In this document: one piece after another, positions 45,414 to 58,458 of the stretch | Layout of the letters: each line of letters begins with the position of its first letter | Position numbering within the stretch: the stretch's first letter is position 1 | NCBI RefSeq assembly: GCF_024713975.1 | Contig: NC_091100.1 | Location: forward strand, 20,571,501 to 20,635,500 | Direction: 5' to 3' | From: Paralichthys olivaceus | Lineage: Eukaryota; Chordata; Actinopteri; Pleuronectiformes; Paralichthyidae | DNA length: 64,000 bases | Notes under the pieces: model-generated | What the model saw: the letters and a program-made list of their open reading frames with translations, nothing else | The model's database searches: none | What the model was told of the DNA's origin: nothing | Made by a program: the position numbers and the translations under genes

Positions 45414-48400
45414 TTAGTAATTAACGTTGCTGTATCCAGAGTACGAGCCTTGGTTTTGTCCTCCATAGCCCTGGTACGAGCTGTACCCCCCCTGCTGGTT
45501 TCCCCAGGACGACTGGTTTCCCCAGCCTGTGGAATAAGATCAAGTCCCATATCAGATTTGTTTTTTGTGTTTAGGACATAAATGCATCCACAGATCATTT
45601 TAGAGCGTGAACAAACATTGAAAAGTTGCACCAGAGAAAGATTTGCTACATCTTCACTCACCGTAATTATTATACACTTGGCCGCCCGTCACTGAGCTGG
45701 GGTAAGCTGTGCTGTACATGGAGTAGTTTCCTGTCTGGCCCTCGTTCTGATTTTGCGTCAGCATCTTTTTCTTCTCGTCTCCATACCCGTAGCTGTAGGG
45801 GCTCTCCTGATCGGCAGGTGGAGGCATCGACTGGTAGCTTTCTCCCTTGACAGCGCTGGAGTCCGTGCTGGTCATGGGGGGGCAGGAGTAGTTGGCGGTG
45901 CTGCCGCTGCTCTCGGGGTAAAAGGTGCCGTAGCCGACATTGCTGCCTGATCCGCCAGATGCAGTGCTTTTGGCTGCGTTGTTACCGTAAAGTTTATCTA
46001 TAAAAAAAATATTATAATTTCCCAGGTCCAAACTGTCATATGTAAATGGTTTGTTTGATCCAAACAACAATCAAACCCCCTCAGTTTACCTTCAAAGACA
46101 CAAAACACGTACAAATATTATTTGAGAAACTGTAACCAATTAGTTTTTGGCCTTTTTGCTTAAAAAGATAATTGATGATCAAACTTAATCGACAATTACT
46201 TTTCTAGCAACTGTCTGACTAATATGAAATATTTTCAGCTGTATGTGCGACAAACTACAAATAAGTTATTTCTATTATCTGTCACTTAAAAGCCAATTTA
46301 TTTTTGCGTTGCAACTTACTTATTAACTCCGCCCAGATGGTTGTTTTCATCTATGTTTGATAGTGAGCAGGATTACGCAAAATCTACGGAAGAGATTACC
46401 AGGAAACTCAGTGGAAGGATGGATCAGAGAAGAACCCAGTAAATTTGGAGTAGATCTGGATCAGGGGGTGGATTCAGGAATATTCTTTCACTTTCTTTAA
46501 TAGTGTGAGAGAGAGAATAACATTTTCGTTGAATCATTCACGACGTATTTATGAGTGTGTGCAATTTAGTGCAGATCCAAATAAAAATCCAGATCCAGGG
46601 ATTTAAATATGGTTTCATATAGGGACTGTTGGGCCTTGGTGGACACTCTACTAAGAATATGGGTTTCTTTTGCATGTCAACATTGTGAAGTAAATGAAGG
46701 TTCTCACTTCTTTTAAGACTAAGGGTTTTTCAGAGAGTAGTGTATACTTACGATAGCCTGTGCCAGTGTTGCCCTCGTAACTGTAGTTGGCTGTTATGGA
46801 AAGAAAAGATTTTAGTTGATTTCGTCACAGTTGTATGATGTTTATTTAAACCATCTTGTGTTGTCTTTATACGTCTGTCTTGTCTTTACGCGTCTGTCTT
46901 GTCTTTACACACAGTGAGTGATAAAGTGCTTACTCTTATTATAGCTCGGTCCTCCAGCGAACTGTTTGCCTCGTCCCCTGCCTCGTCCTCTGTTGGGCCC
47001 CCAGCCACGGGATCCAGAGTCCGAAGGAATACCACGAATGGTACCGAAACCCGGGATGTGCTGTCCGGTGACACAGAAAAATATTTAATGTAAAGTGTCC
47101 TTCATAACCAACTGAACCAGAGTATCACATTCTGATGATCACTGGTCTGACACAATACCATGTCCGTGTAGGTGACTTTCTTCTTTGGAAGAAATCGGTT
47201 GACGTTTGATTCCCCATCGTTGTCTGGGAACAGCTTCTCCAGGGCAGCGAGGGCAGCATAGGCCTTTGCCTCCTTCTTGTTAGAACCTCGCCCTTTAAAC
47301 TTCTGCCCGTCCACCTCCACCTGGCAGAAAAGAAAGAGGGAACACATGAACATTTTGTTCCTTTTTAACTCTGCATGCATCAGTGTTCATTCTTACTTGA
47401 TTCTACCATTAAAATTATGTTGTCAGACGCCTGAAAACTTTATACTGATGTGAAAATAATCTTTAATGGGCTTGTAACATCTTAAGGTCCCGTGTGGGTG
47501 GAGGTCAAGCATGTGGAAAATCAGACACACCGTAGCTGGAGATTTCATTATGCTCGGCGTTTATTGCGAACACACACTCCAACGTTACCAAGCCCGGTCG
47601 TATGGCGACTATTCTATACATGAATCAAACAGAGTGACTGTTTAGGTCAGAACTTAAAGTTACTCATGAGTTGAGAGGAAGAGTCCTGAGAGGCATGCTC
47701 TCCAACTAACTGCAAAGACACAATGTGCAGTTTGATGACGCTGCGTATCTAGGCAACATGGAATGTCTTAAAGGTACATTTTGCAGTTTAGACTGTTACA
47801 GACTCTTTTGTTTGTTTTTTGTGTAGTGATAGTGCTGACTCACCTCCATGACAAAGCACTTTTCATGGGAGCCCCCTGTCTCTGCAGACAGCTCGTACTT
47901 AAGGCTGCGACGCTTCTCGTTTAGCTCCATCACAGGGTTTTTGCCATTTTTGGTCAAGATGGGGCCCTGACCGCTCTGTTCATAACAAGGGGACAAGCAG
48001 TGACCCATGTTAAACATACACAACAATGAGCCCTTTGCTCAAGAACATTTCACCTATCTCTTTTAAAAGAAATATTCTAAATTAGTTTTCTCTTCCAGCT
48101 TTCTCCCATAGTCCAAAGAAATACAGATTGGGGTTAATTTATTTGAGACTCTAAATTGAGCATAGATGTATAGGCAAGTGTGAATGGTGGGTTGTCTCTG
48201 TATGTTAGCTCTGCGGTGGAGTGGCGACCTCTTCAAGGTGCACCCCGAGTCTCGCTGGGATTGGCTCCATCCTTAAAAGGATAAGCGATAGAAATGATAG
48301 ATGGATGGATTCTAAATTCACCACATCTGAAGGAGGAACATTTGTGCGTACATCCTCTGACATAGTAGAGGTCATCATTGCATCTTTTACTGGGCCTTCA

Positions 48401-51400
48401 GCTTCACCGATGGACTCCGGTTTAGACTCAGAGCCTGTTGGCAGGCCGAGCTCCTGCAAGACCTGTGAATGACAAAAGTAAAACATGAACAACTCTTACT
48501 TTGAAGAGTTGAACTGTATCTGTAGCAGATAAGTGAGCCAGGACTGAGTGATTAACATGCGTTTGTGGAAAGAAATACGAGGATCTTGCCTTGGTGGCTA
48601 CGTTAAGCTTGGCCGCTCGTTTGGAAGGCCCTGTGGCCTCGTAGACGACCCCATTCAAGTCCACAGTCATGGTGAAGACGGGCTCGTGGACCGGACCAGT
48701 TTGAGATGTGAGCCGGTACTCCAGACCAGGTCTGTACTGGTTCAGACGCATCACAGCATTCATGCTAAAATCTTCTGTGACTACAGAGAAGAGGAACACA
48801 GGGTTTGTGAATGAATGAAATTTAAGACCTATGTCATATTACGACCAGAATTATTCACACTTCCCAAAAATTGAAGATGAGGTGAGATAGTAGAGAATAA
48901 CCTTCAAAATGCTAAATTATCTCATGAAGTACAACACTACTATAAAGACAGAAGCTATCAAAAATCTTTCCAACAGCCAAGTGATAAAAGATACATTCTG
49001 AAAAGTTCTGACCAATTATCAGTTCCACATGAGTATTGTTTGAATATTTTTTTAAATACTTAAATTTCACAATCTATATACTACGCACATCAACAAAAGA
49101 AAAACCCACAACGATATACCAAACACAACAAGAGGACAAACAAAGATCTTGTTTGTAGTTTTATTACAGCATGATGATATCTGTATTGTTGAGAAAGAAC
49201 TACAACACATGGAGACATTACAAACTGTGCAGGCCGCCAAAACAAAAAATATATTTTAAAGCACTACTGAAATAGTATTAAATGACCACTAATGAGTATT
49301 ATTATAAATAAAGTATTTTTTTTTTTAACATTTTAACATATTTCTGACTTTTATAAAGCCTAGAACTCAATCATTTGAATTTTAGACTTTCTCTTTACAT
49401 TAGACCTTAGTGAAACCCCTAAAATTACTTTAATTATCTTAAGCTGGTAGCCACGCATTTTCATATTTCTTTTGCACATTTAGAGACAAAAACATTTTGC
49501 ACACACTAAGATTCTGTCAGACAATTCAAAAATGTTCCTGATTCCGTATTTGCATTGTTGACACTGATGCTGTGTTCACACCAAACGTGATGCAAATGTT
49601 TGTGCAATGAGATTACATACAGTCAGTGTAAAGATGCGTACAGACGTAAACTTTGTGTCACACACGCTGGGCAATAAGAACGAGTGGAACTATTTGAAGT
49701 CGAGCGAAAAATTGGCGTGATGTGAAAAGCCAATCAGCGTTGAGAATGAAACTCACCAGTTAGCAGGTCATCAAACTGGTCGCTGGTCAGGTAGTGCTGG
49801 AAATGGCAGTCGTCCAGACGCAGCTCCTGAAGAGGACGGAGAAATTCCCTGAGGTGTTGCACCTCCAGATGGGCTTGTGGACCCACACACAAAACGGCGC
49901 TGGCTTCTCTGGCGTTTCCACAACATGTACAACACAGCAACTGTAGTTACTTCAGCCTAAAGTCCTCCTCTTCTCTTTTCCAAAGAGAACAGGCGAATGT
50001 TCGTGGGTTGTGGTTACTTGCGTTGCTCGAGTAAACACAAATGATCCTGCGGCCAAACTCACGCAGGTAACGCATCGCGAAAATTTGCTCCGTGTTTGGT
50101 GTGAACACAGCATATTGTGTACTCATGCACTATGGGAGTGAGGTGATTAGGTTAATGATAGAGTCCCGTTTTCAAATATCCACGAATCCATGCGTGCTCT
50201 GAAACAATCTCTGCTCATGGTAATAATGTGAATCCATCACGGAGTTGAAGATTAAGACATTAATTAGGGTAATTTTCTCCAGTTCAGGAAAGATTTAACA
50301 TCTGCCAGGACATGTCTCCACAATCAAAGTGAAGCATTTGACATTAAAATTACTCAGCCAATACAAAGATCTGTGATATTCATTACTGACATGATTTCCT
50401 CTGGAAGCGCTTCTGGAACTTGAGAAACTTCCTCTGTTTGCTGTTGAGTTGGGGCTCGTCCTCGTCTTTTTCCATCTCGGTGTATGGTCTCTTCGTTGGC
50501 AGGCTGAAGTATCCAGCAGGAGCTATCTGGGCTGCGAAGAACAACAGAAACAAGCATTTTTCATCAAAGCATTACATGATTCATGAACTGTGTGGAAAGG
50601 GGAAGGAGTCCAGACTGGTACGTACCTGTGTCCTCTCTGCTGCTGGCTCCCACTGATTTCCGTGGCTTTACAGGTTTGTATTCCCTCCCCAACACCTTAT
50701 GCATCTGTGCAAACGCACATAGCCTCAAGGCAAGCTGAGAAAAATATAAAAGTTAGATATTGTTTCTAAGGGGTTCATAAATATGAGTGTGGTTATGTTT
50801 GCCCGGATTTTCCTCGTCTTACTTGAGCACTCTGCGTGATGTCCTCACGCTGCTGCGGAGTCAAGTTTTCAGTGGCGTCGACGTCTTCCTTCTCACATGG
50901 ATCTTTAATTCCAGGGCCATCTTTGCACATTTACAGATAAATTAGTTCACTGACATTGAGGCCAAGGCATGAATGTTTGTTCTGGTTTGACTAACTCACC
51001 ATCTAAGAGAATTCCAGAGGCCACACACTCTAGAACCCGGCGGAAGGACTCGCCTGCTCCCATCAGTCTCTCAGACGTACAGATAGCCTTCTCGACCAGC
51101 AATTCAAGAGGCTGCGTGGGGAAAACAAATGCTGCTCAGTTAAAAGAAAAAGTTGAGGATTTGATCACAGGTACGGAAAAAAACTTCATCTGAGCCGCTG
51201 TTGTAACATAAGCTGTTTTCAGACATGAACTCCAGAGAATGTCCACACAATGGGGTCCAGACCTTCTCCAGAGTTTGCCTTTCACACATGAACAATGCAG
51301 CAGGAGTTTATTGGCTCAGAAAGCTCATGTAGAGGCAGGACACAATGTATTCATTCCCCAGGGGATTTCACCTGTTTTTACTCACAGCGCAGTAACACTG

Positions 51401-54400
51401 GCGACGGCTCTTACCACTCTCAACATCTTTGGTGTGTTCTTCGTGTACGGCACGTCTTTTTCTTCCTGAAATATTTGTTGTCTTTTTTTTTTTTTTTCTG
51501 CATCTGTCATGTATTAGAAAGGTAATCAACACGCCAACCTGCTTTACGAGGGGGCTGGCAAGAGAAACTCTGGAGAAAGTCTGCAGGCTCTCACTCAGAC
51601 ATTTGCATTCTCACATGCAGCCCCTGCAGAGGTTGTGAGGAGATTATATGGACTTCAGTGCATGTCTAAAAGCTGCTATAACTTGCAACCGTTTCCTTAC
51701 CCATCCTGAGAGTGGCGTCCAGGTCGGAACACGGTTACACAAGTCCCTCATGATCCGGATCACAACCACAGCAGAGCTCAGGTGGCTGACTTTGGCCTGG
51801 AGACACAAACAAAAACCAGTTCAGTCAGAGAAGCTGCCACCTCCAATGTGACCTCACTCCTTTTTCTGGGTTCTGGGCAGCACAGAAAGATAAGAACTGA
51901 TCCATCTCCAGATCAATAACTGTTGAAACCAAGAATTTTTTATTTTATATATTAGAAATTTAGGTCTACACGCACCTTTTAGCACAGTAGATACTGTAAA
52001 AATTGAGACAGTTCAGTCTGGCAGATGTCATTTTAACAAATCAAATTACATGCTGTGTCGATACCAAGGATTTATTTAATTCTGTCATTGGTATGGAACA
52101 GCAGATCATTCTCCAACTCTTCTCAAGTTCTTTTGATATTCAAGGACCATTGAACAACATCTTGAAATGAAAACAGTTTAAAAAAGGTGTTATTGTCTCT
52201 AAAATAGAGAGAAAGTAAAAAAATGTTTCAAAAGGAATAGATTCAACCTTATGTACAAATAAGGACGGGAATGCAAACCTGGAACCACTTGGCGTGGCGG
52301 AGAGACGCCAAGGCAGTTAGGCATTTCTGCCTGTCCAGAACGTCCGGCGGATCGATGACTGTTCGCGTTTCTATTGACGAGGTGGGGTAAGAAGAAAAGG
52401 TACAGTTTGACCAAGGGGGTTGGCTCTGTCTTGCAGCTCAGGGAGTAGCAGCGCTCCACAAGCCACCAGCCCCGGGGAGAGGGGGGGTCAGAAATAGCTA
52501 ATGTGTTAAATGTTTGTTCCCATAAACCCCGACCAGCTACCTTTTCACCAGTGTGTGAAAGTGGAAGCAAAAAGACTGCCATAAAGATAAGATAAGTAGT
52601 GTTTACCTATTCCCCCCCCCCCTTCCCTCAGCCCCTCGGCTTGGGTTTGCTGCTTCCTTCCCATCCTGAGACAGTTTGTCCAGTTGGTCAAAGGTCCAGC
52701 GTTCCTAAAAAACTTGACAAACTAAGAAGGTAATCAGTTGTAAATCACAAGCATTTAGAGAATCTAAACGTCTGCCCCGTGCTGCAGCAAAACTGATGGA
52801 GCCCCTGTTCTAAAAGATGCTTTCTGAAAGTCTGGAAACACAGAGAGCCATACCAGCTGTGTGCAGGTTCGAGCTCACTTTACACACTAAAAATACAATT
52901 CAGCTCATCTGTCTGAAAACTGTTTCTGCGTGTCAAGGTCTAAACTGTGCCATCGTGAACTGTTGAAAACTGTCAAACAATGGTCAGCAGCAAATGGGCA
53001 GCAGGGACGCATCACAATAACAATAATAAAAAAAATCATACTTAATCATTTAATTCAATGTTGTTGTATTTATAGCATAACATTTTAATGTGGTTAGCAC
53101 TGATAGATCTAATTACAAGTTTGTGGCTTAATCTAGCATCACCGCACCAGATTACTGGGATCAGTGTTCTTCTCTGGTATTTAACAGATCGTTGATGAAG
53201 ACTTTGTATCTATTGGCCCGGCCTGCTTGTTTGACAATTTAGTACTAGTGTTTGTGTTCTCTTCTGGACCAAAAGTGATTTAATTGAAGGCTGTGAGGAG
53301 GGGAATTGATGTATTATCGATGCTAAAATACTAATCACCATCATTAAGTGATCTTAAATGTGCAGCTCTGGTGGGAAGTGTCATAACTGGACTAAAACTG
53401 CACTGAGACTGGTATGGTTGTTCTGTATGTTGGGCTTTAGCTAACTCCCAATGACCAATAGACGAACTCACTGTAACTTTAGACTCTAGTATAAATACTT
53501 TCCAGGTTGATTAACAAGGAAGCTCAACAAACACTCCAATAACTGACAAATTCAAACAGACGATCAGTCAGTCCTACCTCCTTTATCCTGCGTGGTTGAA
53601 TTTAAAGCCTCCCCAGAGAAACTGAAGGAAACTCCTAGCTGCAGATCAGTTTTGCTGCAGCTGGTGCCAAAATTACATGTTCAGCATCAATACATGCAAT
53701 ACGCGCTTGAACTTGTTATTCTTGAAAAAGCCTTCTCTTTAAATATGAAAACAATTCTACAAGAATACAAAAAGTTTTTTTGTTTTTTTTATGACTGAGG
53801 CAATGTTCTAAACAACATGTGCAGAAAGTATCAGCGGCTTCAGAGGAAATGTAGGAGGTCAGAAACGATGATAGGACTCTAGAGCGAGTGAAGAGCCAAC
53901 ACTGGTCGGTTGTTCACTGGCCTTGGCCTGGGACAGTCACTGTACAAGCTCCACTTAAGTTTGATACGCTGAAGGATTGAACCGTCAGAGCAGAGTTACA
54001 GATCAGTGGAGAAATAGTGTCTGTATACTGAGAACACACAGATCAGCCCTGGGAGGCTTGAACAACATATCTACCTTCTTCTACTGCTGCTGTTTCCGTC
54101 TGTTCTTCTGCTGCTGCTTCTGTCGTTTCTGACGATTCAGCCTTTTCTGTCTTTTCTCCTTCTACTGCGTCTTCTCCTCCTTCAGCCGCTTCTGCCTCTT
54201 CTTCTTCTGTCTTCTCTCCTTCTGCTGTGTCTTCTCCTGCTTCAGCCGCTTCTTCTTCTGTCTTCTCTTCCTCCTCTACTTCAGTTTTACATTCTTCCTC
54301 CATCCTGACAAGAGGTGATGTCAGGTGGATGGTAAGAGTCAGGGCTAACTCCTTTGTGCTCGTCACAACAATGGCCGCATCCTCCGGACACTGGCTTACT

Positions 54401-57400
54401 GTGTATGCCTCCGCTGAAATAGCCTATTAAAAAAGAGGCAAAAGAAGTTAGAATTGCAAACACACTTTTTTGGTTTCAAAAAACACCCAATTCCAAATCT
54501 GAAATATCTGGTTTTTAATGGAGTGATATAACACAGCTGTAGTTACTTATTTCTACCTCTAACTGTGCCGTCAGTTTTTCAGACACTTCCATAAGCAGGG
54601 GGATTGTCGGCTTGTTGGAACAAAGCAGCACAAGCTCCAAGTCTTTGTCTCCCTTCAACAGGAGTCCTTTGGCCACCAATCCAACCCTCATGACGCCACG
54701 CAGGACACGGTCTTCTGAATCAATACTTGGATGGTGAGAAGGACAAAAGATTAAAAATATGATTTAATGTAAAAATAAATGGGAATAAATTGCAGATTTA
54801 AAAGACAAATTGAATTTTGATTTACTTTTTAGTCACTGGGACAGCTGCCACGGCTCATTTGGACACATTTCTTACCTCTCAGTCTCCGTCTCTGTATCGT
54901 CTTTGTTTTCTTTTGAAGTGTCCATCTGGTCAGACACAGTCTTCAGAGCACTCTCCACACGGGAGACAATTTCCTGCACAGCCTCCAGCTCCTCAGGTGT
55001 GGGATACACATCGGAATGTTTGGCCATTACGTGGCGATCATATGGTCCCTTGCTCACCTGGGAGGGTGCAGCCTCCTTCATTGGGGAAAAAAAACATTAG
55101 TCATAATATTGGTTTCGCAGTTTAGTTTTAAAACTACGATTATATTTTCCCTGAAATAACGTCTTCCTCTCTGCTACAGCAGTTGTCTTTCAACTGGCAT
55201 GTTCTGTTTTTAGAGCAGCAAAGAGAAAGTGAATTGGTAGTGTCAGCATAAGCCAGAGTGAGCTCAAGTAATTTGGAAAAATTCACACTGGAAAGTCCCA
55301 CAAGTAAAATGGCCATGTGTGCTTTATGCAAGACTTTGGTTAGAGGGGTGGCCTGTATTTTTCTAAATGTATCTACTTGTTCTCTTTTTAAGTCAAATCC
55401 ATAAAGGGTTAATAATATACAGCTGTTAAAATACATTCTAGAAGTATTTTTTTTCAGATGCACAGGTTTTGGAATCGTACACGATGAGCAAAGTCCAGGT
55501 ACTTCTGTCTCTTTATGTGCATGTAAGTGGCACTATGTATTTATATAAGACCCGCCCTACTCCACCTGTGTATATGTATAGAACCACGCCCATGTACTTT
55601 TTAAGCATCATCATAAACTTCAAACATTTTGCAGTGCCTGTTCAACCTGTCCCAGGCCAGACCTGAAATCATCAGCTAAGGAAACCACTTTACCATGAGT
55701 CTCCCCTTTCCCCAGTGGGATATTTAATACTGACCTAATATCTTCAGCAGATATGGCCTCATCTGACTTTGAGATGAGCCACATGCTACAAGATAGAGAA
55801 GGCCCACGATACCTCCCACAAACAATGGCTTGTCCAATTTCCGTGACTCAGATATAATACAAAAAAAAGGTAACGTATATAATGTATTACAGCGGAGCCA
55901 AAAGGCACAGTGAAAATTTTTGCATGCGTGTTTATTATGTGCCGATTTAACTAAATGAAAATGTTAAGCAAACCCTTGCAACCAATGAAAACATTGGCCG
56001 TGGTTACGAAAAAGCACGATTTAAAAAACTTGGAAAAAGAACCCTTTCTGTGCAGGTTGAAGAACAACCTTTTTAAAGGCACAGAAAGGAAATAAAATGG
56101 TGCATGAAAACATTTGATGTTGATTCTTAGGCTCAATCCCATTCATTCCTTCTCCCTGCCCCTTGTTTTCGAGAGTTATCTTGCCCCTTGAAACGGTGTT
56201 ACAATGGGTAGTGGTGGAAAACTTCCCCTACGAATTGGAAAAGTACTATGTTGGTATGTATGATATTACAATCATTATCATAGTTTTTAAATTCGTATTA
56301 CTTATGGAGAAAATACTAGTACTACTACTATTATGTTTCAGTATAGACCCAACACTTGCCCCTACCCATCCATCCCAACAAGAATCGGGACAGCCTACCC
56401 CTAACGTGCAACACAAAGGGGTAGGGAGAAGGGTTTAAATGGGATTGAACCAAGTCAAATAAAACAAGAGCCCAAGGATGATCAATTCTTAATCGATTTA
56501 GCAGGTTAGAGAAGAACCTCATAATGCCGTTGATCCTCAATCTCCTCGACAGCAGCGATGTAGTCATGATACTGTCTGAGCTCCTCCTCGTAGCACAAGC
56601 AGTCATACCAGTAACGCAGCTCCTCATATCTGGAAGAATGAGAATTGGAAGAATGAAATGAGGACAACATTGAAGAGAAGCTTAAAGGGATAGCTTATAT
56701 TTCAAATTCGACAAGAAAAGGCATCATTAAGCCTAAATGTCTGTTGCGGGAAGTAGGAAGAGAGGAAGAGATCAGAGGACATTTGGTGTAAATGAAGCCA
56801 TTTTGAGTCTAATTTGAATGTCCGGCCTTACAGACACTTGGATGACATCGCAGGAGCAGTATGGAGGCATTTTTTCTTCTGTTGTTCTTTAACATTTTAA
56901 GAATCAGTCACCAGTTATTTCACTTGTATTGGATTTGGCTGCAACGTTGTTTTAATTTGAAAAGTGTTTTCTGGACTCAAACGCTTCACCCATCCCACCA
57001 ATCGGCATAGTGTTAGTAGATCGGGTGGATTATAATTTTTCAGTGAACCATCCCTTGTTTTGTAGACAATAACTTGTACTACACCAGTCAATATAAGCAC
57101 AATTGGGTGTTTGGTGGCAGATGCTGTGACATGTCAGAACAGTTATTTAAAATACGGTGAGGCCTTATCTGATTTATTATATAATCCTGTATTTAATTAA
57201 ACAGGCTGTAACAGTAAGTGATGACAGTACGAAAAGGAAAACGCAGCATTAACAGGTCAGCTCACTCACTGGAAAACAGACCTTAATGTGAATAAAACAG
57301 TATTTGATGAGAGACCTGCTGCACATTTTGTATATAACAAAGAATGGATGAAATGCACAATAACACAACCTTGTATACACAACATAACTTCTACTTTAAT

Positions 57401-57796
57401 GTTTATATTTCTATTCTTATTCATGCTATAATTCCACTTGTGCTGATACGTTATTGTGCTGCTGTCATTTGAGAATTTCTTCTACAGAGAATTAATAATA
57501 ATCATCTTATGTGTGCTGTAACCCCTGCAGATCACTAGATGTCGCTGTGTTGTGTTTCATTACAGGTTTGACTGTGTGTGTGTGTGTATATATATATACA
57601 CACACATTTCTGTCAGAGTGATTTGCTCTCATATATAAATGCCTGTGTGGCTGTGTGGTGTTCCGGTGTGTCTGTTTATATACCTATCAAAATCATGCGG
57701 GAGAAGCCGGTGTCCCTCCTGGATCAGTCCGTCCCAGTACAGAAGCTCCTCGTACGCCTGGTGCTCATCCCACAATGGCGATACAATGGCCGCCAT
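45414..57796 (-). CDS. ilf3: Interleukin enhancer-binding factor 3 (NF90/NF110 type)
   Basis: Nuclear dsRNA-binding partner of ILF2, acting in transcription, mRNA stability, splicing and circRNA/miRNA biogenesis. Nineteen coding exons: 57684-57796, 56518-56629, 54876-55075, 54557-54725, 54075-54423, 52279-52370, 51701-51796, 51000-51111, 50823-50920, 50626-50734, 50391-50531, 48590-48780, 48322-48462, 47844-47975, 47159-47320, 46934-47060, 46752-46790, 45662-45997 and 45414-45526, giving 943 residues with all phases consistent. DZF domain about 84-450 ([57 protein letters not shown]), dsRBD1 about 537-605 ([20 protein letters not shown]), dsRBD2 about 652-720 ([34 protein letters not shown]), RG box ([10 protein letters not shown]), then Gly/Tyr/Ser-rich C-terminus ending YSGYSNVNY. 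Odd points: an acidic insert in the DZF domain, an extra N-terminal module, and a GC donor at 48589. A non-coding first exon probably ends near 58088. Confidence 0.95.
46316..46660 (+). repeat. Dispersed repeat family C, near full copy
   Basis: Contains GTGAGCAGGATTACGCAAAA, GGAAGGATGG, GTGTGTGCAATTTAGTGCAG and GGGACTGTTGGGCCTTGGTG, an ordered set of phrases widespread in fish genomes. Other copies here: 34520-34645 and 61955-62290. It lies in the ilf3 intron 45998-46751. Confidence 0.65.
48090..48312 (+). repeat. Teleost dispersed repeat abutting an ilf3 exon
   Basis: Contains AGTCCAAAGAAATACAGATT, GGCGACCTCTTCAAGGTGCA and GATAGAAATGATAGATGGAT, typical of a common fish repeat that ends in GATGGATGGAT. 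Its end lies only about 10 bases from the donor of ilf3 exon 48322-48462, a tight insertion next to a splice site. Confidence 0.6.
49567..50113 (-). mobile_element. PIF/Harbinger-type element with transposase fragment
   Basis: Both ends carry the same 20-base inverted terminus ATGCTGTGTTCACACCAAAC. Between them, on the minus strand (about 49755-49940), is an open frame with [34 protein letters not shown], which resembles the N-terminal part of Harbinger (HARBI1-like) transposases. The catalytic DDE part is absent, so it is an internally deleted, non-autonomous copy. It sits in the ilf3 intron between exons 48590-48780 and 50391-50531. No clear target duplication was seen. Confidence 0.75.
51211..51676. 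mobile_element. MITE family B, longest copy
   Basis: Left end AGCTGTTTTCAGACATGAAC; right end GTGCATGTCTAAAAGCTGC, an imperfect inverted repeat. Internal phrases match 26824-27057. It ends about 25 bases from the donor of ilf3 exon 51701-51796 and fills most of a 589-base intron. Confidence 0.65.
52612..52622. repeat. Poly-C run in ilf3 intron
   Basis: Eleven consecutive C's; a place where assemblies often miscount. Confidence 0.9.
54130..54249 (-). repeat. Two coding tandem repeats in the ilf3 acidic insert
   Basis: Two 60-base units encode [20 protein letters not shown] (residues 257-276) and [20 protein letters not shown] (277-296). They are in frame inside exon 54075-54423 and explain part of the expansion within the DZF domain. 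Confidence 0.9.
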
Positions 57797-58308
57797 GCTG
57801 TCACGACTGTGGGCCCGAAGCTAGCGCCTGTTTCAGCAGCAAAAGCATCTGTCAGACCAGTGAGCGACGGACAGGAAACCGAAACAAGATGGAAACAGCA
57901 GATAAAGCGTGTCCACTGCCCCCCGCCCCCCCTCTGTGTGAAGACAGCTGCGGTGAGCAGCGACAGCTCGTTAGCTAATGTTTACAGAGCCGAGCGACCA
58001 CTGGTGTTAGAGAGCGAGCTGATGTTAGCGCGGTGCTAACACAGAACACAGCTGGGTGTCAGCTTGGTTAGCGCGGGGAGGACTTACCTGTGAAGAAGAG
58101 CCAGTACGAGGTGGACACCTTTCTATTTACCACCCTGCTTCGTCTTCTTCTTCTTCTACTACTGCTACAGCGACTCACTCTGCTTCTTCTTCGCCACCTC
58201 TTTCCTCCCACGGGTAACATCCAGCTTATTGGCGCATTACCGCCACCTTCTGCTCCGGACGGGTGAACTAGGGATTTACAAGCTTTTCTCAGCCAAGGAC
58301 CAGGACTA

Positions 58309-58330
58309 CCCCCCCCCCCCCCCCCCCCCC
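58309..58330. repeat. Poly-C run of 22 bases
   Basis: Uninterrupted C's; exact length is unreliable in most assemblies. Confidence 0.9.
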
Positions 58331-58458
58331 ATGTTCCGCAGAACCTATTCTAACACTTCTTTTTAATTCTGTGAAAGAACACGAGATGTGTCTTGGATTG
58401 AGAGTAAAACAGTTTCCACCAGGTCAACACAGACTAATCATAAATCATGATCATTTCC

